Shown in pieces: positions 35,115-44,593 of a stretch of DNA of 64,000 nt. Source of the DNA: DSOI01 sp041394885 (GTDB taxonomy: Bacteria > Acidobacteriota > Terriglobia > Bryobacterales > Bryobacteraceae); assembly GCA_041394885.1 (NCBI GenBank), contig JAWKHI010000010.1, positions 62,001 through 126,000 on the forward strand. Direction: 5' to 3'. A program made the position numbers and the translations under genes. How positions within the stretch are numbered: position 1 is the stretch's first letter; the number at the start of each line of letters is the position of its first letter. The notes beneath the pieces are model-generated. The model worked only from the letters and a program-made list of their open reading frames with translations. It ran no database searches and was not told the DNA's origin.

Positions 35115-36704
35115 TCAGACCACTCCGATCAACTCCCCATCCGGTCCCAAGTCCACCTCGAGCGCTTGCGGGTGCTTGCCCAGGCCCGGCATCCGCACCG
35201 TAGCTCCCGCAATGGCCACGACGAATCCCGCCCCCGCCGAGACGACCATGCGCCGTACCGGCAGCCGCCATCCCTTTGGCACACCGGTGCGCTTCCGGTC
35301 CGCGGTGAACGATAGCGGCGTCTTGGCCACGCACACGGGAAAGTGCCCGAAACCCATCTCTGTGAAACGCGCGCAATCGGTCTTCGCCTCGTCGCTGAGG
35401 TCCACACCATCGGCGCCGTACACGCAGCGCGCCACCATCGTGAGCTTTTCCTCCAGGCCCATTTCCGGCGAATACAACGATCGCGGTTGCGCCCGGCCCG
35501 ATGCGGCCGCCTCCGCCGCCATCGCCGCAACCTCCAAACCGCCTTCCGCCCCGCGCGCGTAGACATCCGATACTCCGCACGGAGCGCCCCGCTCCCCGCA
35601 ATACGCCGCCACCGTCGCGAGATCCTCGTCCTTGTCGTCCGGAAAGCGGTTCAACGCCACCACCGCCGGCAAACCAAAACCAGAGACGATCTCCAGATGC
35701 CGGCCGAGATTCGTCAGGCCCTTCCCTAGCTTCCCCTCCCCGTGCAAGGCGATTGCCCGGACTGTCGCCACAATTACCGCCGCCGACGGCTGCAGGCCGG
35801 ATGCCGGCATCACGATGTCCATGTACTTCTCCGCCCCGAGGTCAGAACCGAATCCCACCTCGTTCAGCACAAAATCGGCGTGCTCGAGCGCCAACGTCTG
35901 CGATACCACACTCGAAGTGCCATGCGCGATATTCGCAAACGGCCCCGCATGCACCAAAACAGGAGTTCCATCGCCTGTCTGCGTCAGATTCGGCAGTAAC
36001 GCATCGCGCAGCAGCGCCATCATCGCCCCCACCGTCCCGATGGCGCCCGCCGATACAGCTTCCCCGGATTCCCGGTACGCCACCACCATCCGGGACAGCC
36101 GCGCCCGCAAGTCGTCGTGCGATTGCGCCAACGCGAAAACCGCCATCACCTCCGACGCCGCCGTGATCACAAACTCGCTCGCGTGCGCCTCTCCATCCTT
36201 CTCCCCTTCGCACACACGAATCCGCCGCAGTGCGCGGTCATTCACATCCATCGTTCGCGGCCACACGATTTGCCGGATATCGATCCCCAATTCGTTTCCA
36301 TGGAAAACATGCGCGTCGATCATCGCGGACAAAAGATTGTGCGCCGACGTGATCGCGTGGAAGTCGCCCGTGAAATGCAGGTTCACCGGACCGGCCGGCG
36401 TCACCTGCGCCTGTCCCCCGCCCGTGGCTCCGCCCTTCATTCCGAACACCGGGCCCATCGATGGCTGGCGGATGGTGGCAACCGCCCTGTGCCCCAGCCG
36501 CCGCATCGATTGAGCCAGCCCAATCGTCGTCACGGTCTTGCCCTCGCCCTGCGGCGTGGGCGTGATACCGGTCACCAGAATCAGTTTTCCGCTCGCCGTT
36601 CCACGCGACGGAGCCAATCGCACTTTGGCATAGTGCGATCCGTAGGGGATCAATCGTCCGGCCTCGATGCCGAGTTCGGCGCCAGCCTCCAGAATATTCC
36701 GCAT
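35115..36704 (-). CDS. fhs: Formate--tetrahydrofolate ligase
   Basis: A 529-residue enzyme making 10-formyl-THF from formate, THF and ATP. Typical blocks are TGITPTPQGEGKTVTTIGL (ATP loop, about residues 46-64), QPSMGPVFGMKGGATGGG, LHFTGDFHAI, HNLLSAMIDAHVFHGN, NEVGFGSDLGAEKYMDI and KTPLSFTADRKRTG near the end. It is slightly shorter than the 555-residue homologues but domain-complete. It supplies one-carbon units. It is monocistronic, converging with the kinase gene 11 bp away. Confidence 0.96.
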   Translation of the reverse strand: MRNILEAGAELGIEAGRLIPYGSHYAKVRLAPSRGTASGKLILVTGITPTPQGEGKTVTTIGLAQSMRRLGHRAVATIRQPSMGPVFGMKGGATGGGQAQVTPAGPVNLHFTGDFHAITSAHNLLSAMIDAHVFHGNELGIDIRQIVWPRTMDVNDRALRRIRVCEGEKDGEAHASEFVITAASEVMAVFALAQSHDDLRARLSRMVVAYRESGEAVSAGAIGTVGAMMALLRDALLPNLTQTGDGTPVLVHAGPFANIAHGTSSVVSQTLALEHADFVLNEVGFGSDLGAEKYMDIVMPASGLQPSAAVIVATVRAIALHGEGKLGKGLTNLGRHLEIVSGFGLPAVVALNRFPDDKDEDLATVAAYCGERGAPCGVSDVYARGAEGGLEVAAMAAEAAASGRAQPRSLYSPEMGLEEKLTMVARCVYGADGVDLSDEAKTDCARFTEMGFGHFPVCVAKTPLSFTADRKRTGVPKGWRLPVRRMVVSAGAGFVVAIAGATVRMPGLGKHPQALEVDLGPDGELIGVV

Positions 36705-36885
36705 TGTCTCGAGAACCTATCCGCGATCGCGCCCCAAAGCCATCCCGTCGCACCGCATCACGTCCACCGTCTCCGCGCCCAGATTCCGATCAGGTCCATG
36801 AGTGCTATGGTACGCGATGGGCTCCAGAGGACGGATGACCGCCGCTGAGCACCGGTCGCGGCCGGATGTGATTTGATGGGCTTGA

Positions 36886-37290
36886 GTGGCCGTACGCATC
36901 CCTGATTCCGAAATCACGATGAGCTTCGTCCGTGCGTCGGGACCAGGCGGACAGAACGTCAACAAAGTTTCGACCGCGGTGGAACTGCGCTTCGACATCC
37001 GGCAATCGCCTTCGCTCACGGAAGATGTGCGGCGGCGGTTACTGGCCCTGGGCGGCAAGCGCGTGAGCCAGGAAGGCGTGCTGATCCTCACCGCCCGCGA
37101 GCATCGCACGCAGGAGGCGAACCGGGCCGAAGCGCGAGCGCGGCTGGATGAACTGGTGGCGCGGGCGGAAGTTGCGCCGAAGAGACGGCGTGCAAGCAAG
37201 CCTACGCTCGGGTCGAAGTTGCGGCGGCTGGAGGAGAAGAAGCAGCGGTCGGCGGCGAAGAAGTTTCGGGGGCGGGCAGGCGAGGAGTAA
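36886..37290 (+). CDS. arfB: Peptidyl-tRNA hydrolase ArfB (release-factor-like)
   Basis: A 134-residue class I release-factor-like protein without codon-recognition domain. The catalytic GGQ lies at residues 21-23 in SGPGGQNVNKV, followed by ELRFDI and a basic C-terminal tail (TLGSKLRRLEEKKQRS) that enters the mRNA channel of stalled ribosomes. It starts at GTG 36886; the next residues AVRIPDSEI match the family. It rescues non-stop ribosomes by hydrolysing peptidyl-tRNA. Confidence 0.93.
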   Translation: MAVRIPDSEITMSFVRASGPGGQNVNKVSTAVELRFDIRQSPSLTEDVRRRLLALGGKRVSQEGVLILTAREHRTQEANRAEARARLDELVARAEVAPKRRRASKPTLGSKLRRLEEKKQRSAAKKFRGRAGEE

Positions 37291-37353
37291 GGCGCTTGCC
37301 GCCCGATGCTCGATTTTCCACCTCGACGCGAATCGCGCAGCTTCTTCCTTGCC

Positions 37354-38535
37354 TCAGCGCTTCGCCTGCACTTCGCGCCACACCCGCAGAAGATTGCCGC
37401 CCAGGAACTTGCGAATCCGCGCCTCGCTCCATCCGCGCCGCAGCATGGCTTCGGTGAGTTGCGGCAGATCGGAGACGTCCTTCATGCCGCGGGGCGGCGT
37501 GGGCCCGCCGTCGAAGTCAGACCCCAGCATGACGTGATCCTCTCCCACGATCGAGATGGCGCGCTCGATGACGCCGATCCATTCTTCGGGCGTCATCAGC
37601 AGTTCGTCGGGCGCGTCGGAGCCCATCATCGGGAACTTCGGCGCCACACGGCGGTCCACCGCCTCGATCGTCATCTCTTCTTCCTTGGCGATTCCGCCGG
37701 TATCCCAGAACGTCTTGCCTACCTTGGCGGTCAGCCAGTCGAACATTTTCCGGCTGTGGAACTCATTGCCGATGTGGAAGCCGATGACGCCGCCCTTGGC
37801 GGCGAGCTTACGCATCAACTCGTCGGGCATGGTGCGCGGGATGTCGTTGAGGGCGCGCATGCCGTGATGGGTGGCTACGATGGGGGCGGTGGAGATGGCC
37901 AGCGTCTGCTCCACGGTTTGGTCAGAGGCGTGCGAAATGTTGATCACCATGCCGAGGCGGTTCATCTCGCGCACCACCGCGCGGCCATGCTCGTTGAGCC
38001 CGTTCCACTTGGCGGCTTTGCAGCAGGAATCGGCGAAATTGTTCGCCCAGTTGTGCGCGGGCAACTGGATGGAGCGCAGGCCGAGCCGATGCAGCATGCG
38101 GAGAACGCCGAGGTCGCCATCGAGATCGAAGCCGCCTTCGAGGTCGAGCACGGCGGCCATGCGGCCCTGGCCGCGGAGACGGTCGAGGTCGGCGGGCGTG
38201 AGCGCGAGGCCGATTTTGTCTTTGTTCTTTTCGATCTGCCGGTGCGCCAGGTCCATGAGGCGAAGGACGTGTTTGGTCTCAAAGCGCCCGGGATAGTATT
38301 CTTCCGGCACGTAGAGCGAGAAAAACAGCGCGTCCACGCCGCCTTCCCGGGCGCGGACCAGATCGAATTGCCCGCCCTGCAACCGCTGGCCGATGTCGGT
38401 GCCGTCGTGAAACTGGCGGTTGATCACGTGGACGTGCGCGTCGAACACGAAAGCGGCGTCGTGCACTTTTCGCGCGCGATCGGACACTTGGCCGAGCGCG
38501 CACAGCGCGAACAAGAGGGCCGCGAGCAGCCGCAT
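37354..38535 (-). CDS. Membrane dipeptidase, peptidase family M19
   Basis: A 393-residue metallopeptidase with a signal peptide (LLAALLFALCALG). Metal-binding residues are visible in FDAHVHVIN, AVLDLEGG, INISHAS (His), ATHHGMRAL (two His) and LGSDFDGGP. M19 enzymes hydrolyse dipeptides and can act on D-Ala-D-Ala-like products; the substrate is not predictable. ATG 38535 gives the signal peptide directly at the start; a longer frame from 38610 overlaps the upstream gene and is less likely. It is separated from the upstream gene by one base, so the two are co-transcribed. Confidence 0.9.
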   Translation of the reverse strand: MRLLAALLFALCALGQVSDRARKVHDAAFVFDAHVHVINRQFHDGTDIGQRLQGGQFDLVRAREGGVDALFFSLYVPEEYYPGRFETKHVLRLMDLAHRQIEKNKDKIGLALTPADLDRLRGQGRMAAVLDLEGGFDLDGDLGVLRMLHRLGLRSIQLPAHNWANNFADSCCKAAKWNGLNEHGRAVVREMNRLGMVINISHASDQTVEQTLAISTAPIVATHHGMRALNDIPRTMPDELMRKLAAKGGVIGFHIGNEFHSRKMFDWLTAKVGKTFWDTGGIAKEEEMTIEAVDRRVAPKFPMMGSDAPDELLMTPEEWIGVIERAISIVGEDHVMLGSDFDGGPTPPRGMKDVSDLPQLTEAMLRRGWSEARIRKFLGGNLLRVWREVQAKR

Positions 38536-38536
38536 T

Positions 38537-39760
38537 CTAGATGTCTTCCTTGAGCGGCGGGACGGCCCCGCGATTGTAGAACGTGCCCTTGGCTGGCTGA
38601 TAGTTGACATCGAGGTACGGGGTTTCGATTCTTGCGTGACCGCGCCACGCCGATTCCATACCCGCCGCCAGCGCGCCGGTAACGAGCAACGTTCGTTCCA
38701 CCGGGTATGGTGCGCGTTTGTTGAGCATCATGTCCTCGATCCACCAGACGAGTCCGGAGAAATGCGCATACGGACGGCCCGGCTGGAGAAAGAACAAAGA
38801 TGAGTCTATTTGTTTTCGCCCTTCGACTTGGGCGGCGAACACGAAGTCCTTGATTCCGCCGTTGAGCAGATAAACCGCGCCCTGAAACCCGTCTTTGTAG
38901 TGGAGCACGAAGACGGCAGGATCCTTGACGTTGTCGCGCAGCTTGCCGGGTTCGCGCGTTTCACTGCGGCTGACGGCGGCGTCGAGCAGCGGCCTGGCCC
39001 ACGGATTCGCATCGGTCCAGCGCCAGACTTCGGGGCCTTCCAGGCATTGCACGGCGGCGATTCCCGTTTCGCCGTTCGCGCGGCGCTCGGCCTGGCACTG
39101 CAACGCTTCCATGGCGTGATAGCCGTAGGCTTCCAGCCCACCGTAGGTGGCTGAGACCGCGTGGCGGACATTCGCGTTGAGAGGCAACTCCAGCGCCGGC
39201 CGCCGCCATGCCACCGGCACCGAGGAACCGGCGAGGAACGGAAAACTTAGCTCGCGGGACTGATCGTACATCCATTTCGCTTTCCGCCATTCGGTGGAAA
39301 GATGCTTGTCGCAAAAAACGGGCACGCTTCGTCCGGACGTTTTGAACACGTCCACCACCTGCGAGAACAGCTCATAGCGCGGGTAGAGATGCTGGCCCTT
39401 TTCGTTGTACGGGTAGCGGCCGTGTTCGCCGACGATCACGACACCGTCGACGGCGAGCGAGTTGCCGCCGCGGGTGAGGGCCTGGCGAATCGTGTCATGG
39501 ATGGGCACCCCATGTTTGGCCGCATAGGGGCGCGAGAGATCGTTGGCGGCCACCTGATCGGTGAACATCGACACCACCTTCACGCGCGGTTCCTGGCGTT
39601 TGCCGTTATAGTCATAACCGCCGAGCAACCGCGTGCCGATGACATCGGCGTGCGCATTGGGCCTGTACTCGGTGACGACGAGGGCGATTTCGGGTTTGGG
39701 CTTCGGTGCGGCGGCCGCGAGCAATGGAGCGGCCGTCAACAGACCGCGACGGGTAATCAA
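38537..39760 (-). CDS. Tat-signal protein of unknown function
   Basis: A 407-residue protein beginning MITRRGLLTAAPLLAAAA, a short Tat-like signal. The body includes EIALVVTEYRPNAHAD, GGYDYNGKRQEPRVKVVSMF, VDGVVIVGEHGRYPYN and VFCDKHLSTEWRKAKWM. Homologues are annotated only as hypothetical in Planctomycetes and Acidobacteriota as far as I recall. The fold looks oxidoreductase-like (alternating beta-alpha segments), but no cofactor motif is clear. It lies between the dipeptidase (one base away) and the SelA-fold enzyme (three bases away), forming a three-gene cluster. Confidence 0.6.
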   Translation of the reverse strand: MITRRGLLTAAPLLAAAAPKPKPEIALVVTEYRPNAHADVIGTRLLGGYDYNGKRQEPRVKVVSMFTDQVAANDLSRPYAAKHGVPIHDTIRQALTRGGNSLAVDGVVIVGEHGRYPYNEKGQHLYPRYELFSQVVDVFKTSGRSVPVFCDKHLSTEWRKAKWMYDQSRELSFPFLAGSSVPVAWRRPALELPLNANVRHAVSATYGGLEAYGYHAMEALQCQAERRANGETGIAAVQCLEGPEVWRWTDANPWARPLLDAAVSRSETREPGKLRDNVKDPAVFVLHYKDGFQGAVYLLNGGIKDFVFAAQVEGRKQIDSSLFFLQPGRPYAHFSGLVWWIEDMMLNKRAPYPVERTLLVTGALAAGMESAWRGHARIETPYLDVNYQPAKGTFYNRGAVPPLKEDI

Positions 39761-39763
39761 GCG

Positions 39764-41368
39764 TTAGACTCCTGACTTGGATGGATCGCGGCCAACCATA
39801 CCGGCCGAGTGACGGACGGCGGACCACTTGGCCATGCCGTGTTCGCCGCAGTCGAGCGTGCCCGCCATCGTGTCGCCGGTGACCTTGCCGGAAAACGCGT
39901 AGGCCAGGCGCGCGCCCTCGATGGGCAGCGTGCTGGTGAACTTCACTTCGTCGCCGCTGACGGCGCCATTGAGGTCACCGTGGCGGAAGCGCCCGTAGTG
40001 GACCCCGCGGAGCTTGTTGCCGCTCGATTCGAGGAACAGGCGATGGCGGCCCTTGCCCGAGACGAACTCGACGTTGACATCCCAACTGCCGCTGACGTTG
40101 GATACGGGCGGCCTCAGGGACGGACGGGTGAGGGCGCCTTTATGCGCGTCCAGAATCTGGTGCAGGCGCTGGGCTACGATCTTGTATTCGCCGGGCTTCA
40201 TCGCGACGGGGCGAATCAGAAACGATGTGGCGTCGCCGGCGGCATGTGTCTGGATGCGCGGTTCGCCATTGAGCATCAACTCGCCCAACTGTCCGGCCGT
40301 CAGGGCCACCTTGGCGGGATCCCATTGCACGGTGAGAGTGGGGAACGGACCGCCGCGGCGGGGCGGGTTCACCTTGGTGGTGACGCCCGGGACCTTCGAA
40401 ATCTCGCTATCGATGTGCGTATACCAGGATTGCCATTCCTTGTACTCGGCTTCGAGGTTACGCTTGGTCACCCACACCTCGACGGCCTTCACCATCCCGA
40501 CGATTTCTTCCTTGCTCACCTTGAGCGCGCGTCCAACGGCATGATGCGGCGCGCTGTTGAGGAACGCGGCCTTGACCAGCGCTTTGTTGCCGATCAGCAT
40601 GCCGGCGGTCTGCGGTCCGCGGATGATCTTGCCGCCGCTGTAGGCCACCAGCGAGGCGCCGCGCGAGAGGTAGGGATCGGGAGTGACGAGCGGGTCCGCG
40701 GCGGCATCGATGAGGATGGGAATGCCGCGGGCCCGGCCGATGGCGGCGAAATCGTCGAGGGTCACGCTTTCCTTGCCCCACTTCTCACCGAGCATCGCCA
40801 TCATTGCAGTCCGGCTGGTGACGGCGTTGCGGGCCTGTTCGGGCGTCTCCACTTCGATGATGGTGGTGCCGACGGCGCGGATGGCATGGTCATACTGATT
40901 GCGCGCCCACTTGGGCATGATCACTTCGTTCTTGAGTCCGGTGAGATTGGGAAGCTGCTGCATCGCTTCCGGATCGGCGCCGGCCACGCAAGCGGCGGTG
41001 GCATGCGCCAAGGCCGCCGCGGCGCCGGATGTCACCATGGCCCACTCGCATTTGAGCAATTGCGAGAGCCGCTCACCGGCCTTCTCCATCAGTTCGTCGA
41101 GATTGACGTGAAAACGCCCGGCCGCTTCGATGGCTGCGATCACCTCGTCTAATTGACGAGATCCGCCGTTGATGGTGAGGGTCGCGGTGGTGTTGATGAA
41201 TGGCTTGACGCCGAGATCGACGTAAACCGATGGGTTCTCGGCGGCCGCTTCGAGCGACCCCGCTCCTGCCAGCCCGGCCAGCGCCGCTGGCGCGACCGCG
41301 CCGGCACGAAACAGATCGCGGCGGTTCCATGCCGACGCCTTTTTGGACGCTTTGCGTGTGTACTTCAT
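39764..41368 (-). CDS. Tat-exported SelA-fold PLP enzyme with C-terminal beta domain
   Basis: A 534-residue protein with twin-arginine signal NRRDLFRAGAVAPAALAG (residues about 15-32). Residues 45-425 resemble the SelA/DgaE PLP fold (NTTATLTINGGS, VTSGAAAALAHATAACVAG, ILIDAAADP). The PLP lysine is Lys247 in YSGGKIIRGPQ. It lacks the SelA N-terminal domain. Residues about 430-525 form an extra beta-rich domain (GSWDVNVEFVSGKGRHRLFLESSGNK) resembling lipocalin-type folds. A true selenocysteine synthase would be cytoplasmic, so the reaction is more likely an amino-sugar-acid or amino-acid lyase in the periplasm; this is an inference. It is first in the three-gene minus-strand cluster and diverges from the next gene. 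Confidence 0.82.
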   Translation of the reverse strand: MKYTRKASKKASAWNRRDLFRAGAVAPAALAGLAGAGSLEAAAENPSVYVDLGVKPFINTTATLTINGGSRQLDEVIAAIEAAGRFHVNLDELMEKAGERLSQLLKCEWAMVTSGAAAALAHATAACVAGADPEAMQQLPNLTGLKNEVIMPKWARNQYDHAIRAVGTTIIEVETPEQARNAVTSRTAMMAMLGEKWGKESVTLDDFAAIGRARGIPILIDAAADPLVTPDPYLSRGASLVAYSGGKIIRGPQTAGMLIGNKALVKAAFLNSAPHHAVGRALKVSKEEIVGMVKAVEVWVTKRNLEAEYKEWQSWYTHIDSEISKVPGVTTKVNPPRRGGPFPTLTVQWDPAKVALTAGQLGELMLNGEPRIQTHAAGDATSFLIRPVAMKPGEYKIVAQRLHQILDAHKGALTRPSLRPPVSNVSGSWDVNVEFVSGKGRHRLFLESSGNKLRGVHYGRFRHGDLNGAVSGDEVKFTSTLPIEGARLAYAFSGKVTGDTMAGTLDCGEHGMAKWSAVRHSAGMVGRDPSKSGV

Positions 41369-41418
41369 GGCACTAGCATTGTATAAGGCGGAACCGGTTG
41401 AATGCTACCGTAGGCATT

Positions 41419-42846
41419 ATGCGACGGTGCTTCCTGCTCGCCGCCACACTGGCCCTCGGCGCTGGCGCCGCTGCCTCGCAGACATGCCGGCTGAGCGTAG
41501 CCGGACTCAATCGCGAGCGCAGGGCGATGGGTGACATTGCCGCCGAGTGCCCCGGCAATCCGCTGCACACCGCGCCTTTCGGCAATTGGGGCGTTTCTTC
41601 CAATTTCGGCAGCCCGCGCGATTCCCACCAGTTCGACGGATGGTGCCATGACGTTCGCGTTTGCGACAACAACAATCGCTGCTCGAACGTGTGCGGAGAC
41701 GGCTGGTACGAATGGAACAGTTGCACCACCGATCCAGCATATCGGGCGCCCAATTGCGACCTGTTCAACGACGCCTCCTGCACCGCGCAACGATCGACAA
41801 CCGGCATCAACGTCCATGGCACTGTAACGGTGGAGATTCCCGTGCGGTGCCCGATTGACTCGAATGGCGATGGCGTGGCCGACGCGGGCGGCTGCGCGGA
41901 TCTTGCCACCTACACGCACTCCCGCAATTTCATGAGCCTGTACGAACTGGACCGGTTCACGGGCAACGATCTCGTCCAGACGCTCTATTTTCCACCCACA
42001 CCGGTGCGATTGCGGTGCACGGTGTCGGGATGCGAACCGGCAGGCAGCGAATGGGTTGCGCCCGAGGCCTACGACAGTCCGGCGTCGCCGCCGAAAGCAT
42101 TCGCCGAAATGGCCACGGTGGTGAATTCGGGCCAGTTTGTGGCGGCGAACGGCGCATGCCGGTTGTTGCTGTCTTTAGCGCGAACGGTTTCGGCGGCGTC
42201 GTTCGAGCCGGCGGTGGCGGCGGACTCGCTGGCCTCGATGTTCGGCGCCAATCTGGCGGCGGTGACGGCTGCCGCCGAACCCGGACCGCTCCCGACCACA
42301 CTCGGCGGCGTCAGCACCGTGATCACCGATGCGAGCGGGATGCGCGCGCAGGCTCGCCTGGTCTACGTATCGCCGTCGCAGATCAACTTCGCGGTGCCGG
42401 CTGGACTGGCGGTGGGCGATGCGGCGCTGGCGGTGGAGTCCTCACAAGGGACGCGCGCGGTGGGAGGCTTGCGGATCGAAGCCGTGGCGCCGGCTGTTTT
42501 TGCGGCATCGGGAGACGGACGCGGGCGTCCGGCGGCGTTAGTGGTCCGGGGGCTACCGGGAGGAGGGCAGGAAGTGCGAACTGCCACGGAACCGGTGACG
42601 ATCGCAGGCTCGGCGCCGATCCTGGTTCTGTTTGGAACCGGTATGCGCGGCCGGGCCGGACCGTTGGAAGCGCGCCTGGGCGGGGTGAAGGCGGAGGTGC
42701 TCTATGCGGGTCCGCAACCGGAGTTCGCGGGTCTGGATCAGGTGAACGTGCGCATCCCGGCGGAGTTGGCCGGACGGGGCGAAGTGGATATTCGGATCAG
42801 CGTGGACGGCAAACCCGCCAATGTGTTGACGCTGTTGGTGCGATAA
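41419..42846 (+). CDS. Secreted TIGR03437-type protein
   Basis: About 475 residues from ATG 41419 with signal peptide (RRCFLLAATLALGAGAAA). The N-terminal 170 residues hold many cysteines and a fully extracellular pattern (WCHDVRVCDNNNRCSNVC, ACTAQ-type pairs) with a calcium-binding-like DSNGDGVADAGG. The C-terminal 220 residues are a TIGR03437 domain (SMFGANLA, VYVSPSQINFAVPAG, VLFGTGMRG, GLDQVNVRIPAEL). The Cys-rich part suggests disulfide-stabilised adhesion or matrix binding. The longer frame from 41398 is not preferred because the signal peptide starts at 41419. It sits between the two SelA-fold genes. Confidence 0.82.
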   Translation: MRRCFLLAATLALGAGAAASQTCRLSVAGLNRERRAMGDIAAECPGNPLHTAPFGNWGVSSNFGSPRDSHQFDGWCHDVRVCDNNNRCSNVCGDGWYEWNSCTTDPAYRAPNCDLFNDASCTAQRSTTGINVHGTVTVEIPVRCPIDSNGDGVADAGGCADLATYTHSRNFMSLYELDRFTGNDLVQTLYFPPTPVRLRCTVSGCEPAGSEWVAPEAYDSPASPPKAFAEMATVVNSGQFVAANGACRLLLSLARTVSAASFEPAVAADSLASMFGANLAAVTAAAEPGPLPTTLGGVSTVITDASGMRAQARLVYVSPSQINFAVPAGLAVGDAALAVESSQGTRAVGGLRIEAVAPAVFAASGDGRGRPAALVVRGLPGGGQEVRTATEPVTIAGSAPILVLFGTGMRGRAGPLEARLGGVKAEVLYAGPQPEFAGLDQVNVRIPAELAGRGEVDIRISVDGKPANVLTLLVR

Positions 42847-42889
42847 GGGCGCACGTGCTATAACTGGGGGCGAAGGAGAGCTTCCCGAC

Positions 42890-44080
42890 ATGTCCCATCG
42901 CCGCCGTTTTCTGCAATCCATCGCCAGCATGCCCGTACTGGGCGGACTGCTGCCCGTATCGTTGGCCGCCGCCACCAAACGCGACTACTTCAAGGAACTG
43001 GGTGTCGGCACGTTCATTAACGCCGCGGGCACTTATACCACGCTGACGGCATCCCTGATGGGCCAGGAAGTGGTGGACGCGATCGAGTACGCATCCAAAC
43101 ACTACGTTCACCTGATCCCTCTGCATGACGCGGTGGGTAAGCGAATTGCCGAATTGACGGGCGCGGAAGCGGCCATGGTTAGCGCCGGCGCGTCGAGCGC
43201 GCTCACCGTGGGGACAGCGGCCTGCATGACGGGCAAGGACCAGAAATTGATACGGCAATTGCCGGACACCACCGGAATGAAAACCGAGGTGATCATACAG
43301 AAGAGCCACCGGTATGGCTACGATCATGCGGTGCGCAATTGCGGCATCCGGTTCGTGGAGGTGGAAACGGCGGAGGAACTCGAGCGGGCCATCAATGCCA
43401 ATACCGTGATGATGCTGTTCTTCAACGCCAACGAGAACGTAGGCAAGATCAATGCGGAGCAGTTCGCGGCGCTGGGACACAAGCACAACATCCCGACGAT
43501 GAACGATGCCGCGGCCGATGTGCCGCCGGTGGAGAATCTCACCAAGTATCAAAAGCTCGGCTTCGACCTGGTGGTGTTTTCAGGAGGAAAGGGCATCCGC
43601 GGACCGCAAAGCGCCGGGCTGCTGCTCGGCCGGAAAGATTTGATCGAGGCGGCCCGCCTCAACACTTCCCCGTATTCGGATTCGATCGGCCGCGGGCAGA
43701 AGGTGAACAAGGAAGAGCTGCTGGGGATGATGATCGCCGTGGAGCGGTTCGTGAAGAAGGACCACAAGGCGGAGTGGAAGGAATGGGAGCGGCGCGCGAA
43801 CAAACTGATCGATTCGGTGAGCGGGATCAAGTCCGTTAAATCGGAAGTGCAGATTCCTCCGATCGCCAATCACGTTCCGCATGTGCATCTCACCTGGGAT
43901 CAGTCACAAGTGAAGATCACGCCGCGTGAGTTTGTGAAGGCGATGCGGGAAGGCGATCCGGCGATTGAGTGCACGCCGAGTCCGGAAGACCGGGTGATTC
44001 TGGCCGTCTGGATGTTGGAACCGGGTGAGGTGGAAATCGTGGCGCGGCGGGTTCGGGAGATTCTGAAGAAGGCGTCTTAG
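42890..44080 (+). CDS. Second Tat-exported SelA-fold PLP enzyme
   Basis: A 396-residue paralogue of the gene at 39764. It has a Tat signal (HRRRFLQSIASMPVLGGL), then FINAAGTYTTLTASL, MVSAGASSALTVGTAACM and PTMNDAAADVPP. The PLP lysine is Lys234 in FSGGKGIRGPQSAG. It lacks the extra C-terminal beta domain of its neighbour. The family term in databases is often 'selenocysteine synthase-like' or aminotransferase class V; a selenium role is not supported. Substrate is unknown. A gap of 43 bp with the TIGR03437 gene suggests the two are co-transcribed. Confidence 0.85.
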   Translation: MSHRRRFLQSIASMPVLGGLLPVSLAAATKRDYFKELGVGTFINAAGTYTTLTASLMGQEVVDAIEYASKHYVHLIPLHDAVGKRIAELTGAEAAMVSAGASSALTVGTAACMTGKDQKLIRQLPDTTGMKTEVIIQKSHRYGYDHAVRNCGIRFVEVETAEELERAINANTVMMLFFNANENVGKINAEQFAALGHKHNIPTMNDAAADVPPVENLTKYQKLGFDLVVFSGGKGIRGPQSAGLLLGRKDLIEAARLNTSPYSDSIGRGQKVNKEELLGMMIAVERFVKKDHKAEWKEWERRANKLIDSVSGIKSVKSEVQIPPIANHVPHVHLTWDQSQVKITPREFVKAMREGDPAIECTPSPEDRVILAVWMLEPGEVEIVARRVREILKKAS

Positions 44081-44109
44081 AACTTGGCGCGCCCGGAGAG
44101 TGGTTTGCC

Positions 44110-44136
44110 CGAGGAGCTGAACAACACAGCTCCTCG
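44110..44136. terminator. Bidirectional terminator-like hairpin
   Basis: CGAGGAGCTG (44110-44119) pairs perfectly with CAGCTCCTCG (44127-44136) around the loop AACAACA. It lies exactly between the convergent SelA-fold gene (stop at 44080) and trxA (stop at 44159). No T-run follows, so it is either a weak intrinsic terminator or an RNA-stabilising 3' hairpin for both transcripts. Confidence 0.6.
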
Positions 44137-44158
44137 AGCCTGATTCCGTGCGAAAGGT

Positions 44159-44506
44159 TTACAGGTGCGAATCCAGCAGTGCGGCGACGTCGGTCTTGCC
44201 AACCGCGCCCACCTTTTGGGCCACAACCTGCCCACCTTTGAACACCAGGATGGTGGGGATGCCGCGGATGTTGTAGCGCATCGCGGTTCCGCCGTTCTCA
44301 TCGACGTTCAATTTTCCCACCTTGACGCGGCCGGCGTAGTCGTCGGCAATCGCGTCGATGGTCGGGCTCATCATGCGGCACGGTCCGCACCATTCGGCCC
44401 AGAAGTCCACCAGGACGGGTTCGGTGGAGCCGAGAACGTCCTGCTCCCAGGCTTGATCGGTAAAAGTCAGCGTGTTTTGTCCAGCCATATTTGTTTGATT
44501 CTCCAA
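44159..44506 (-). CDS. trxA: Thioredoxin
   Basis: A 115-residue thioredoxin with active site WCGPC (Cys40, Cys43) in VDFWAEWCGPCRMM and the conserved cis-proline region GIPTILVFKGG. It reduces cytoplasmic disulfides. An internal Met at residue 7 is an alternative start and would give the usual 109-residue length. There are 28 spare bases before the next gene on that strand begins its coding. Confidence 0.95.
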   Translation of the reverse strand: MENQTNMAGQNTLTFTDQAWEQDVLGSTEPVLVDFWAEWCGPCRMMSPTIDAIADDYAGRVKVGKLNVDENGGTAMRYNIRGIPTILVFKGGQVVAQKVGAVGKTDVAALLDSHL

Positions 44507-44593
44507 TTGTCCTAGATGCGCGGCGAGCGGGAAGGTTTCAGCCTTTGCTTACCGTCTTCCTCCTGCCCCGCCCGCGGCGCAATGCCAGTAGTG

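Noticed and set aside
39764..44080. Treating the SelA-fold enzymes as the Sec synthase for the selenoprotein
   Set aside because: Both have Tat signals and lack the SelA N-terminal domain, so they cannot act on seryl-tRNA in the cytoplasm in any simple way.
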